A stretch of DNA of 44,254 nucleotides from JBBIND01 sp037444075 (GCA_037444075.1 JBBIND010000028.1:1-44254); one strand, 5' to 3'. Positions 12,393-20,767 are shown, counted from the stretch's first letter. The notes: a model not told the origin generated them from the letters alone. Numbers and translations are program-made.

Positions 12393-14357
12393 ATGCGGAT
12401 CGCATTTTACTCTCCGCTCCCGCCGTTGCGGACGGGGATTGCCGACTACTCGGCGGCGCTGCTCGAGCCGTTGCGACGGCTGGCTGAGGTGAGCGTGATT
12501 GACTCTGCTTCGAAGCCGGTCGAATCCAATGGCGCTGATGTCTTCCTCTATCAAGTGGGCAATAACACGCACCACGGCTTCGTCTATGATGCGGCCTTGA
12601 AGCAGCCGGGCGTGATCGTGCTGCACGAGGCGAATCTGCACCACCTGATCGCCGAGATGACGATCAGGCGGAACGATTGGGACGCCTACCTCGAGGAAGT
12701 GGAATACGACGGTGGCCCGCGGGCGCTGGAACACGCCCGCCGCGTGCGGGAACTCGAAGTGGGACCGGATTACGAGAACGTTCCCATGCTTCGCCGCCTC
12801 CTCGAGCGGTCGCAAGGGGTCATCGTGCACAACCGGTCAACCGAACACCAGGTTCGGACGGCTGGTTTCACCGGGCCCATCGCAGTGATTCCGCACGGCG
12901 CCTGGGTTCCGCGAGCCGACCGTATGGAAGGGCGCTCCAGGCTCGGCCTGGATGAACGTACACCGCTAATCGGTATCTTCGGCTTCCTGAAGCCCTACAA
13001 GCGGATCAGGGAAGCGCTGCGCGCCTTCCGGCGCCTGGTGAGAGTGCAGCCCGGGGTCCGCATGATCCTGGTCGGGGAAAGCCATCCCGAACTACCCATG
13101 GAGTCCCTCATCCGCGGACAGGGGCTGCCCGGCGCCATCCGGCACATCGACTATGCGCCGATTGAGGAGTTCGTTTCCTATATGGCGGCCTGCGACATCG
13201 TGGTGAACCTGCGCTATCCGACGGCGGGGGAATCCAGCGGCACGTTGTTGCGCGCGCTCGGGCTTGGCAAAGCGGTGCTGGTTTCGGACGTGGGCAGCTT
13301 CGCGGAGTTGCCGGATGAAATCTGCCTGAAGGTCCCCGTGGGCGCTTCGGAGGAGGACCTGCTGTTCGAGTACCTCAACCTGCTGGTTTCGCGCCCGGAA
13401 CTCGCGCGCGAGTTGGGCGCTCATGCCGCCCGGTGGGTTGAGCGTGAGTGCAATTGGGGCCGGGTGGCCGGACTCTATGTTCGTTTCCTCGAAGCCGTAG
13501 TCGAAGGCCGCCCGTGGGGAGATGCGCAAGAGCCGCGTGAGGAAGACCGCAAGACAGAACACGACCCCGTTTCCGCCGAGTCTGTCCTGGAGTGGTCCGG
13601 CCCGGATGCTTCCACCCGCGAATACGCCGGAACCCATCTGACGAGACTCTCCAGGACGCTGGAAATCACCCCGGCGGGTACTGAATCTGACCGCGTGCTC
13701 GAGATGGGGACGTACCTGCAAATAGCGCCCGTCCTCAAGACGAAGCTGGGCTATGGCGAAGTCCGGGGCTGCTACTACGGTCCGGCGGGGAAAGTGGACC
13801 ACCGCAGGGTCACGTCCGATACGGGCGAACCCTTTGAGTGCGAAGTCGACCTGTTCGACGCGGAAGAAGATCCATTCCCGTATCCGGACGGGCACTTTTC
13901 TACCGTCCTGTGCTGCGAACTGATCGAACATCTGGCCTCCGACCCCATGCACACGATGGCGGAGATTAACCGGATTCTGCGGCGCGGCGGCCACATTGTG
14001 CTGACGACGCCCAACGCCGCCTCACTGCGCGCCCTTTCAGCCGTTTTGCAGGGTTACCATCCGGGCTTTTACCCGGCGTATCTGCACCCGGCACGGCTGC
14101 AGTCGGAAGGCGCCGCGCGCCACAACCGCGAGTACGCGCCCAAAGAAATCTGGAGGCTGCTGTTGGACGCCGGCTTTGAAGTGGTGCGCCTGGAGACCGG
14201 TCCTTTCCTCGAGGAAGCCAAACCCGAATTTGCCTGGGTTTCGCACATGCTTGCCAGTTACCGCCTCCCTGATGACTTGCGCGGCGATGGCATCTACGCC
14301 GTCGGCCGAAAGACCGGTCCTGTGAAGGACCGCTATCCGGATTGGCTATACAGCTGA
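12393..14357 (+). CDS. Fused GT4-type glycosyltransferase and class I methyltransferase
   Basis: A 654-residue two-domain protein. Residues 1-370 form a GT-B glycosyltransferase (MRIAFYSPLPPLRTGIADYS start, GFLKPYKRI donor-domain entry, then GESSGTLLRALG). The donor E-x7-E motif keeps its first Glu but has Ala at the second. After a charged linker (about 375-400), residues 425-640 form a SAM-dependent methyltransferase with a degenerate motif I (VLEMGTYLQ, lacking GxGxG), an acidic DLFDAEEDPFPYPDG loop, CCELIEHL and LRRGGHIVLTTPN. It probably adds a sugar and methylates it or caps the chain, but substrates are unknown. The 2-base gap before it and 1-base overlap after it place it firmly in the operon. 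Confidence 0.88.
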   Translation: MRIAFYSPLPPLRTGIADYSAALLEPLRRLAEVSVIDSASKPVESNGADVFLYQVGNNTHHGFVYDAALKQPGVIVLHEANLHHLIAEMTIRRNDWDAYLEEVEYDGGPRALEHARRVRELEVGPDYENVPMLRRLLERSQGVIVHNRSTEHQVRTAGFTGPIAVIPHGAWVPRADRMEGRSRLGLDERTPLIGIFGFLKPYKRIREALRAFRRLVRVQPGVRMILVGESHPELPMESLIRGQGLPGAIRHIDYAPIEEFVSYMAACDIVVNLRYPTAGESSGTLLRALGLGKAVLVSDVGSFAELPDEICLKVPVGASEEDLLFEYLNLLVSRPELARELGAHAARWVERECNWGRVAGLYVRFLEAVVEGRPWGDAQEPREEDRKTEHDPVSAESVLEWSGPDASTREYAGTHLTRLSRTLEITPAGTESDRVLEMGTYLQIAPVLKTKLGYGEVRGCYYGPAGKVDHRRVTSDTGEPFECEVDLFDAEEDPFPYPDGHFSTVLCCELIEHLASDPMHTMAEINRILRRGGHIVLTTPNAASLRALSAVLQGYHPGFYPAYLHPARLQSEGAARHNREYAPKEIWRLLLDAGFEVVRLETGPFLEEAKPEFAWVSHMLASYRLPDDLRGDGIYAVGRKTGPVKDRYPDWLYS

Positions 14358-15586
14358 TGGGTGTCAGGTTTTCCGAGTGGCAAATCAATCCCGAGCCCGA
14401 CGCAAGGGCGATCGCGCTGCGCTTTGGTTTAGAAAACCGGAGCGAGGACGCCTGGCGCTGCGAGGATCACTACTACGTCGCCTGGCAACTCATGGATCCC
14501 GAAACCGGGACTTTTATCTCCGAGGGCAGATGGATTCCCCTCGAATATGGGATGGAGCCGGGCGAGAAGGTTGTGGTAAAGGTGTCCGTCGAGTTGCCTC
14601 GCGAACCGGGCCGTTATCACGTCTACGTTTCCCTGCTTTCCGAATCCGCGGGATGGTTCTACAGCCTCGGGTGGCCTTTCCTGCTCGTTGACGCACGCGT
14701 TGAAGAGGGCCGGGCGCAAGTACTTGACACCAGGGTCACCACGACCGCCGGGTTACGGCGCGCCAGAATGCTTGGCTCGCTGCACAGGGTTCTCACGCTA
14801 CCGGTGACGACCCTGTGGGACCACAGGCGATTGATCCGCTCCATGGTGCGGCGCGACATCGCGGCGAGGTACCGGGGATCACTGGGCGACGTGCTCTGGA
14901 CCGTCCTGAATCCCCTGCTGCTCATGCTCACCTACTTCTTCGTGTTTGGGGTCGTGCTCCAGGCGCGATTCGGGACTGATCCGAGCCGGTCGGGATTCGC
15001 CCTTTACTTTCTCGCCGGCATGCTGCCGTGGCTGCCTTTGAGCGAGGCCGTAGCCCGTTCACCGGTCGTCATTCTGGAGCATCAGAATTTCGTCAAGAAG
15101 CTGCTTTTCCCGGTTCAGATTCTTCCCTCCAACCTGGCTCTCGCGGGGCTGGTGACGGGTGTCTTTGCGCTGGGCGTCTTTCTTGTCATGCTGCTTCTAA
15201 CGCGCGGCTCGGTTCCGGTATCAGCGGTCTGGCTGCCCGTGCTGCTGGTGCCACAGCTCATGTTGACGCTGGGACTTTGCTGGTTCCTCGCTGCGACGGG
15301 TGTTTTTGTGCGAGATCTGTCCCAAGTCATCGGATTTCTGCTCACCTTGTGGTTTTTTCTAACGCCCATCTGCTATCCGGAAAGCGCTTTGCCTGCGGCG
15401 GCAATCCCCATCCTCGAGAAGAACCCCCTGTTCGTGCTGGTGAGGGGCTACCGGGCGATCTTTCTCGAAGGGTCGGCTCCCGCCTTCGGACCGTTGTGGA
15501 AGTTGTGGGTTGTCTCGGCGCTGGTCTTCGTGGCAGGGCGAGCCTGGTTTCACAAACTGAGGCGCAGCTTCGCCGATGTGATCTGA
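14357..15586 (+). CDS. ABC-2 type polysaccharide export permease with extra N-terminal beta-domain
   Basis: 409 residues. The C-terminal ~260 residues are an ABC-2 permease of the Wzm/TagG type. Landmarks are the amphipathic entry LIRSMVRRDIAARYRGS, LGDVLWTVLNPLLLML, LFPVQILPSN, about six membrane segments and LTPICYPES. The first ~120 residues are soluble and beta-rich (NRSEDAWRCEDHYYVAWQL, EPGEKVVVKVSVELPREPG, RYHVYVSLLSESAGWFYSLG), resembling Ig-like accessory domains of surface-glycan proteins. The start is the ATG at 14357, which shares one base with the previous TGA; an upstream in-frame TTG is less likely. No Wzt-type ATPase gene is adjacent, so the partner must be elsewhere. Confidence 0.88.
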   Translation: MGVRFSEWQINPEPDARAIALRFGLENRSEDAWRCEDHYYVAWQLMDPETGTFISEGRWIPLEYGMEPGEKVVVKVSVELPREPGRYHVYVSLLSESAGWFYSLGWPFLLVDARVEEGRAQVLDTRVTTTAGLRRARMLGSLHRVLTLPVTTLWDHRRLIRSMVRRDIAARYRGSLGDVLWTVLNPLLLMLTYFFVFGVVLQARFGTDPSRSGFALYFLAGMLPWLPLSEAVARSPVVILEHQNFVKKLLFPVQILPSNLALAGLVTGVFALGVFLVMLLLTRGSVPVSAVWLPVLLVPQLMLTLGLCWFLAATGVFVRDLSQVIGFLLTLWFFLTPICYPESALPAAAIPILEKNPLFVLVRGYRAIFLEGSAPAFGPLWKLWVVSALVFVAGRAWFHKLRRSFADVI

Positions 15587-15610
15587 ACAGGACGCCGGGT
15601 CCGGCCGCTG

Positions 15611-16516
15611 TTACTTCAGGTAGTCAAACAGGGAGGTTCTCGGTGCGGTGCCCTTGGCAGCCAGCGCCGCCTCTTGCTGGTGACGGGCCTGTTTCAGTTC
15701 CAGAATCGCGGCCGTCAAATCCGTATCTTCGATTTCACTCAGCGCGGTCTTGAGGTTGAATTCCTGTTTGTGCGAAAAATCAACGGCTTCGGCGAGGCGG
15801 CCCTGAACTACGCCCACATAGTGGAGCTCTCCGTTGAGGTGCTCGCTGGCCGTTCTGATGGATGCAAGGGCAGTCTCAATCCTCGCGGAGTCGTCAGACA
15901 GCAGAGCCGCCCGCAAGCTGACCAATGCCGCAAAGACGTTGCGGCTTGGATCCGGGTGGTCAAAGATTTCCCGGGCGTTGTGGGCGTAGCTGAACTGCGA
16001 GCCGCGCGGATCCCTGATTTCGAGCGCCGTTTCCGTTCCCTGGTAGTCTCCCGCGGGATTGGCGCGCGTCATGTCGAGGACATACGGCGGCCGATCATCT
16101 CGCGTGCCCCCGAAAACGTACCGGCCGTCGAACCGGGTGTTGCTCAGCGAGATCATGTGGCCGATCAGGCCCTCCACTTCGATGGCTATCAACCTGCGGC
16201 GCGTGGCGTCCGAAGTCCCGGAAGCGCCTTGGGAGGCCAGCGACGCGGCTCGGTCCATGCTCAGCAGCGCGCTCTGCAGGGCCTGTTCGGAGGTGTTCAC
16301 CGTTTCCCGGACACGGGAGAGGTTGGCTCGAATCTGGAAGAGGTGCTCCAAATCAGCCCGTATTTGCAGGGCTTGGCTAATCTGATCCGGGTTGTCGGAA
16401 GCTCTGTTGAGCTTCCTGCCGGAACTGATCTGCCCTTCGACGCGCCCCAGCGTGCGGTTCGTCTGTCTTAAGGCCGCCAGAAACCGCTCACTGGCTGGAT
16501 CGATGTTCTGCACCAT
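15611..16516 (-). CDS. flgL: Flagellar hook-filament junction protein FlgL
   Basis: FlgL (HAP3, 301 residues) joins the flagellar hook cap region to the filament. The N-terminus has the flagellin-like coiled-coil segment (LGRVEGQISSGRKLNRASDNP), and the C-terminal helices end in LELKQARHQQEAALA. A beta-rich central part includes RYVFGGTRDDRPPY. GAGGGG precedes the ATG at 16516. It is last in flgM-flgN-flgK-flgL, 11 bases after the flgK stop, and convergent with the polysaccharide permease only 24 bases away. Exported by the flagellar type III apparatus, so no signal peptide is expected or seen. Confidence 0.93.
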   Translation of the reverse strand: MVQNIDPASERFLAALRQTNRTLGRVEGQISSGRKLNRASDNPDQISQALQIRADLEHLFQIRANLSRVRETVNTSEQALQSALLSMDRAASLASQGASGTSDATRRRLIAIEVEGLIGHMISLSNTRFDGRYVFGGTRDDRPPYVLDMTRANPAGDYQGTETALEIRDPRGSQFSYAHNAREIFDHPDPSRNVFAALVSLRAALLSDDSARIETALASIRTASEHLNGELHYVGVVQGRLAEAVDFSHKQEFNLKTALSEIEDTDLTAAILELKQARHQQEAALAAKGTAPRTSLFDYLK

Positions 16517-16527
16517 GCAGGTCCCCC

Positions 16528-17880
16528 TCAGCGCACCATCCCTAGCAGGGTTTCAGTCATCTCGTCGAGCACGCTGACCATCTTCGCGGCGGCCTGGTAG
16601 GCCCGCTGGAATTGAATCAGGTGGACGGCTTCTTCATCCAGGGACACTGAGCTGATCTCGGCGCGCAGGTTGCGGGCCTGCGTCAGCGTAAGGCCCTGGA
16701 CGTAGCCCGCTTGCCGGGCGGAATTCAGTGTCCGCCCCACCTCGGCCGCCAGGTTCCCGTAGAACTGCGTGAATGTCAGGCCGTCAATCTCCTGCGAACT
16801 GACTAGTCCTGCCAGGCTCAGCGCCACGCCGTTGCCGCCTTCCTCGCCCGGCAGCGAGGCAGCCAACTGCGCAGGCGTGAGGGCTACGCGGAGTGATGCC
16901 GCGGCGCCCAAGGCAGGGTTGTAGGTGAACAGGCCGCTGCCCGGTGCTCCGTTCAGATCCACGCCGGTGCGCAGCAAGCCGTTGACGCGGTCAGCAAGAG
17001 ACTGGGCCAGCCTGTTCAGTTCGGTGAGATAGCCGGGGATGTGCTGGTTGCGGAACTCCAGCAATCCCCCCAGCCGCCCTTGCTGGATGAGGCCGCTGAT
17101 GTCCCTGCCCTGCCAATCCGCGATCTTCGCCGAGCCGGAAAACTCCGCCGTGATCGCGTAGAGGGTGTCGCCCATCACAAGCGGGGACTGTCCTCCCAAC
17201 AACAGGTTCAAGGTGCCGTCCGGCTGCTCGAGGACTGTGATGCCGGCCAGATGCGACAGTTCCTCGAGTGTCGATTGAATCCTGGCATCCAGGTTGGCAT
17301 CCTGCCGCTGGGCGTGGTTGCGGCGCAACTCGATGTTGATGTCCCGGATTTGTCCCGCCAGGTCATTGATCTTGGCGACCGTGCTGCGGATATCGACCGA
17401 CGCGGTATCGCCGCTGCGTTGAATGGCGCCGGCCAGGTGGCTGAAGGCGGAGGCCGTTTCCCCTGCCCGTTGTATGACGTTCTGGCGTGCCGTGCCGTCA
17501 TTGGGGACGACGGACCAGGCCGAAAAACTGCGATACAGCGCATCGAGCGCCGAAGCCAGGCCCCCTTGCCCGGTAATGTCGAATGCCGGTTCCAGCCCGG
17601 CTAGACTGACACCGAGTTGATCCAGGCGACCGAAGCGTTCCGCCTGTGTCCACACCGCGCGTTCCGCGTAGCTGGAACGGGCGCTGATCACCGCGATGCC
17701 CTGAAGACCGCCGGGCAACCCCAAGTCGGGCTGAAATGCATTCGGTATGAAGCTGACCCGCTGCTTTGCATAGCCGGCGGTGGAGATGTTGCTGACGTTG
17801 TTCTGGACCACGCTCAACGCGCGCTCCAGTGCCCGCATGGAGCCGGCGGCGGCGTTCAAAGTGGATAACAGGTTAGACAT
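16528..17880 (-). CDS. flgK: Flagellar hook-associated protein FlgK
   Basis: FlgK (HAP1) forms the first ring of the hook-filament junction. The N-terminal D0 motif is clear (LSTLNAAAGSMRALERALS then VQNNVSNISTAGYAKQR), and the C-terminus has VSLDEEAVHLIQFQRAYQAAAKM. At 450 residues it is shorter than the enterobacterial protein (about 550), consistent with a reduced outer domain. The ATG at 17880 was chosen over an upstream in-frame start at 17934 because it begins the conserved MSNLLSTL and is preceded by AGGGA at normal spacing. It is 102 bases downstream of the FlgN-like gene. Confidence 0.94.
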   Translation of the reverse strand: MSNLLSTLNAAAGSMRALERALSVVQNNVSNISTAGYAKQRVSFIPNAFQPDLGLPGGLQGIAVISARSSYAERAVWTQAERFGRLDQLGVSLAGLEPAFDITGQGGLASALDALYRSFSAWSVVPNDGTARQNVIQRAGETASAFSHLAGAIQRSGDTASVDIRSTVAKINDLAGQIRDINIELRRNHAQRQDANLDARIQSTLEELSHLAGITVLEQPDGTLNLLLGGQSPLVMGDTLYAITAEFSGSAKIADWQGRDISGLIQQGRLGGLLEFRNQHIPGYLTELNRLAQSLADRVNGLLRTGVDLNGAPGSGLFTYNPALGAAASLRVALTPAQLAASLPGEEGGNGVALSLAGLVSSQEIDGLTFTQFYGNLAAEVGRTLNSARQAGYVQGLTLTQARNLRAEISSVSLDEEAVHLIQFQRAYQAAAKMVSVLDEMTETLLGMVR

Positions 17881-17982
17881 ACATCCCTGCCATCGGGCGG
17901 CGCTTACCCGGCAGCACCGGAGCCCGGAGCGCACTCAGCCCCGCGCACGGGCGGCGTGTTTCGCCGGTTTTGTGGCTCGGTT

Positions 17983-18378
17983 TCAAAACTCTCCCAGCAA
18001 GCGGCGCCTCTCCGGCAGCAGCGCCTGCTCTCCTTGCGGCGTATAGTCAGCCGCGGCAGCCAGCAGCAATCTCCCCCATCCGAGGTAGAACCCCCCGGCG
18101 TGATGGAGCAACCTGCTGATGTCCTCCAATTCCACTTTCAGGCGCCCTACTTCAGTACCCAACTGTTGGTGCAAAGGACCGTGCTGCAACTCGGTGGATC
18201 GTAGTTCCTGGACCATTCCCTGCAATTTCGCCATGCAGTCCACGGCTGATTCCAGCCAACCTGCGCAACCATCCAGGCTGGACGGGTTGCCCGACAGCAG
18301 AGATTCCTTCACCCTGGCCAGGGCCCAGAGCGCTTCTCCTGTCAGGTCGCAAGGATGTTCGCGCGCGTGCATGTGCAC
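17983..18378 (-). CDS. FlgN-like flagellar export chaperone
   Basis: A 131-residue, largely helical, leucine-rich acidic protein. Its position between flgM and flgK is where FlgN, the export chaperone for FlgK and FlgL, is normally encoded. Size and predicted all-helical character fit FlgN, but I see no diagnostic sequence motif, so the assignment rests mainly on context. Start is either the GTG at 18378, which shares one base with the flgM TAG, or the ATG at 18372; both imply coupling to flgM. Confidence 0.6.
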   Translation of the reverse strand: MHMHAREHPCDLTGEALWALARVKESLLSGNPSSLDGCAGWLESAVDCMAKLQGMVQELRSTELQHGPLHQQLGTEVGRLKVELEDISRLLHHAGGFYLGWGRLLLAAAADYTPQGEQALLPERRRLLGEF

Positions 18379-18686
18379 TACTTCAGGTGATCGTCAATCA
18401 GGCGCTGGCTGATTCGCAGCGCATCCACCTGGTACCGTCCGGTTTGGACATCCGCGCTCAGCTTCTCCAGGCGTGCCGCGCGGTCTGGGGATTCCGCGCC
18501 CAGCACGCGCAATTGTGCGCCGAGATCGGACAAATGGATCTTATCTCCTCCGTCCCCCTTGCCAGCCGCACGCTCTCCGGTGCCGGTGCCGCGGGTCACG
18601 CCCTGCCCGGAGTGGGTTTTATCCAGACCGGGCCGGTTTGCTCCGCCCGGCTGGACGCCGCTCATGCTCGGATCATTGATTTTCAT
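18378..18686 (-). CDS. flgM: Anti-sigma-28 factor FlgM
   Basis: FlgM (102 residues) holds sigma-28 (FliA) inactive until the hook is complete, then is secreted through it. The N-terminus MKINDPS matches many FlgM proteins. It is followed by a disordered Gly/Thr-rich half and the C-terminal sigma-binding helices (KIHLSDLGAQLRVL, then LEKLSADVQTGRYQVDALRISQRLIDDHL). It is first in the flagellar operon and lies behind a sigma-28 type promoter, giving the classic feedback loop. The AGGAGG upstream is about 18 bases from the ATG, further than ideal. Confidence 0.92.
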   Translation of the reverse strand: MKINDPSMSGVQPGGANRPGLDKTHSGQGVTRGTGTGERAAGKGDGGDKIHLSDLGAQLRVLGAESPDRAARLEKLSADVQTGRYQVDALRISQRLIDDHLK

Positions 18687-18717
18687 GGATGAATCTCGGG
18701 CATTCCTCCTGTCAGGC

Positions 18718-18745
18718 TTATCGGTTAGAAGACCACGGGAGTTTA
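18718..18745 (-). promoter_or_regulatory. Sigma-28 (FliA) type promoter for flgM operon
   Basis: On the minus strand, TAAA (18745-18742) is followed after 16 bases by ACCGATAA (18725-18718). This matches the FliA consensus TAAA - about 15 - GCCGATAA at all but one position. It sits about 30 bases upstream of the flgM ATG and faces it. Sequence match is direct; sigma-28 control is inferred from the consensus and from known flgM regulation. Confidence 0.8.
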
Positions 18746-18762
18746 GCGCCTATCGCGCCCCG

Positions 18763-20400
18763 CTACGGTAGTTCCTGCAAAGTCAGGTCAATCTCCCTCC
18801 GTTCTCCTTCAACCACCAGGAGATTCCGGGCCCATTCCGGGGGCCAGGCTTGGCGATTGTCCGACTCCGGCAGGTAACTGCTGAGGACCTCGTAGCGTCC
18901 CGGAGGCAGCCCGTCGAAACGATACGCTCCCTTCTCGTCGGTACGGGAGCGCTTCAGTCCGCCCAGACGCCCGCCCACGTCGCCTTCCAACGCCCGCAGG
19001 TAGACCGGCGCGCCGATAGCGGGGTCTCCCCGGGCGGTTTTCACAGTTCCGAGAAGGACTGCCGGCGCAGCCGAAAGGACAGCCACCAGTTCATGATTCT
19101 GTCCGGGGGTAAGGACGGCCAAGTAGGCTTCCTCCTCGCGGCTGGCGCCAAGAACGGATGCGATGTACAGGTGAGACGGGGCGAGCAGCGTGAATTCCCA
19201 TTCTCCAGGCCCCAAAACGCTCTTTCCGCCGCAATCCAGCCGCACTGCGGGGCTGTCGGGGTACCCTCTGCGCCTCAGGAAGCCGAAAACCGCCAGGTTG
19301 GCCGGTGCCGCCTGCCGGCTATGTGACTGCTGGCAGGCGAGTTGCACTTCCGGCGCAGCAGCCATCTGTAAAGCCACGGCCGTTTCGGATTGAATCAACC
19401 TGACCGCTTGGTAAGCTGCGCGCAGTCCGGCTGAGGTCTGCGCCTCGGCAATCAACTCGTAGGAGGCAGGCGCCAGGTGATCGAACCGGAACCGCCCCTC
19501 CCGGACAGCCGCCTCCCGCTTGCCGGTTTCTGAAAGCAGCGTGACGGATTGAGCCGCTCCCGTGATGGTTCCGGTCAGGGATCCCAGTTTTCCTTCCAGA
19601 GGCGTCAGGTCAATGCCCGCGATTTCCTCATCCAGGCTGACCAGGACAGGCCGGGACTGTCGAGCGCTGGTGGCCTGCCCGAACCAGGTAGGCAACCGGT
19701 CCCTGCCATCTTCGGACGGCAAGGCCGCCGTCTGGATGTAGTACCGCCCCGGTGGGAGTCCCGCCAGACGATAGATCCCGCGGTCATCGGTCTGCGAAAC
19801 GGCTTCCAGTTTCAGCGGCCGCCCCTCGCGGTAGGCATGAATCGCCAACCCGGCGATGCCGACCTCGTTGTCATCGTTCACCTGCCCCGTCACCACGCCT
19901 AGTCTCTTCAACCTGATTTCGGCGGTAAACCGGGCGTCGCCGGCCACGAACACGGGCGTACCGGGTTGTTGCCAGCCTTTCTGGCCATAGGCGGACTCTG
20001 CGTAGCCCTTCTTCCTGGCTGTCAGGCGGTAAGCGCCGGCTGGCAGGGCGGGGAATTCGAAACGGCCCTTTGGCCCGCTGACGGTTCTGTGGGGCGCTGA
20101 CCTGCTCTGCCAACCCTCGGCTTCGGCCACCACTTCGGCCCCCGATACCGGCTTCGAAGTCCTGTCTTCCACCACCACGCCTTGGAGGACGGCAGCCGTC
20201 ATCGCAGCCGGGAGCAGCCACCACAGTGCGAATAAAAGTGTAGTATTGTCAGCTACTTGCCAGGCGAGTCGGGCGCAGGAAGCGAAGCCAGGAAGGCTTC
20301 TGAGGATATGCCGGACACGCCGATTCGTCTCCAGCCAAAACCAGCCGGTTTTCCTGGGACTTGCCGGTGTCGCGGCAACAGGCAAGCAGGCGCTCTGCAT
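18763..20400 (-). CDS. Membrane/exported protein with carboxypeptidase-regulatory-like (Ig-type) repeats
   Basis: The body holds at least three CarboxypepD_reg-like beta-sandwich units, recognised by LQGVVVEDRTSKPVSGAEV with FEFPALPAGAYRLTARKKGY, by GIYRLAGLPPGRYYIQ and by GAYRFDGLPPGRYEVL near the C-terminus. A hydrophobic segment (LLFALWWLLPAAMTAAVL) precedes the first unit and would serve as signal or membrane anchor. The start is uncertain. The frame opens with an ATG at 20400 that has AGGG just upstream but overlaps the HTH gene by 152 bases. The next ATG (20202) would cut into the hydrophobic segment. It may be read as a frameshifted continuation of the HTH gene. No function is assigned. 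Confidence 0.7.
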   Translation of the reverse strand: MQSACLPVAATPASPRKTGWFWLETNRRVRHILRSLPGFASCARLAWQVADNTTLLFALWWLLPAAMTAAVLQGVVVEDRTSKPVSGAEVVAEAEGWQSRSAPHRTVSGPKGRFEFPALPAGAYRLTARKKGYAESAYGQKGWQQPGTPVFVAGDARFTAEIRLKRLGVVTGQVNDDNEVGIAGLAIHAYREGRPLKLEAVSQTDDRGIYRLAGLPPGRYYIQTAALPSEDGRDRLPTWFGQATSARQSRPVLVSLDEEIAGIDLTPLEGKLGSLTGTITGAAQSVTLLSETGKREAAVREGRFRFDHLAPASYELIAEAQTSAGLRAAYQAVRLIQSETAVALQMAAAPEVQLACQQSHSRQAAPANLAVFGFLRRRGYPDSPAVRLDCGGKSVLGPGEWEFTLLAPSHLYIASVLGASREEEAYLAVLTPGQNHELVAVLSAAPAVLLGTVKTARGDPAIGAPVYLRALEGDVGGRLGGLKRSRTDEKGAYRFDGLPPGRYEVLSSYLPESDNRQAWPPEWARNLLVVEGERREIDLTLQELP

Positions 20401-20620
20401 TGAACCCTATCATACCTGCATATTGCCGAATGTAGCTCGTGGTGAAAACGCCCCCCGGCAACTCGCCAAGCTCGCCTTCTTCGATGGCTCGCAAGTAGCG
20501 GGCATTGATTCTGGTGGCGGCGGAGAGGTCCTGGAGGCTCAATCCAAGGCTCTCCCGGAGTATCCGGGCTTCGTGAAAAACGTCCCGGAGTGGGGAAAGA
20601 GAGCAACTGTCCAACGCCAT
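20249..20620 (-). CDS. RodZ-like helix-turn-helix protein
   Basis: 123 residues from the ATG at 20620. Residues ~14-75 form an Xre/RodZ-type HTH: ARILRESLGLSLQDLSAATR, then RYLRAIEEGELGELPGG and YIRQYAGMIG. RodZ proteins carry this domain on the cytoplasmic side of a transmembrane segment. Here the frame ends in RPTRLASS without one, while a hydrophobic segment follows in the +1 frame within the overlapping gene. The start fits a promoter 55-80 bases upstream; an upstream in-frame TTG (20695) would lie inside that promoter. It may be the DNA-binding half of a split or frameshifted membrane protein. Confidence 0.72.
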   Translation of the reverse strand: MALDSCSLSPLRDVFHEARILRESLGLSLQDLSAATRINARYLRAIEEGELGELPGGVFTTSYIRQYAGMIGFNAERLLACCRDTGKSQENRLVLAGDESACPAYPQKPSWLRFLRPTRLASS

Positions 20621-20674
20621 GGTGCGCTCACAGCGGTGCGGGGGCGCGACCGCAAGCCCCGCCCGCAAAGGTAC

Positions 20675-20702
20675 ATCATACACTGTGCCGAGCAAATTGC
20701 AA
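20675..20702 (-). promoter_or_regulatory. Probable promoter of the RodZ-like HTH gene
   Basis: On the minus strand TTGCAA (20702-20697) is followed after 16 bases by TATGAT (20680-20675), a fair sigma-70 match at both boxes. Transcription would begin near 20668, about 48 bases before the ATG at 20620. Confidence 0.45.
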
Positions 20703-20767
20703 TATCAGTGGAGTGGATTAACCAAAAATAATTGCCTCGCGCCATGGCCTGAGGGGAATCATCGGAA

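Noticed and set aside
18690..18710. A 6-codon leader peptide (MPEIHP) whose TGA overlaps the flgM ATG
   Set aside because: The AGGAGG is only 1 base from its ATG, too close for efficient initiation, and nothing else supports it.
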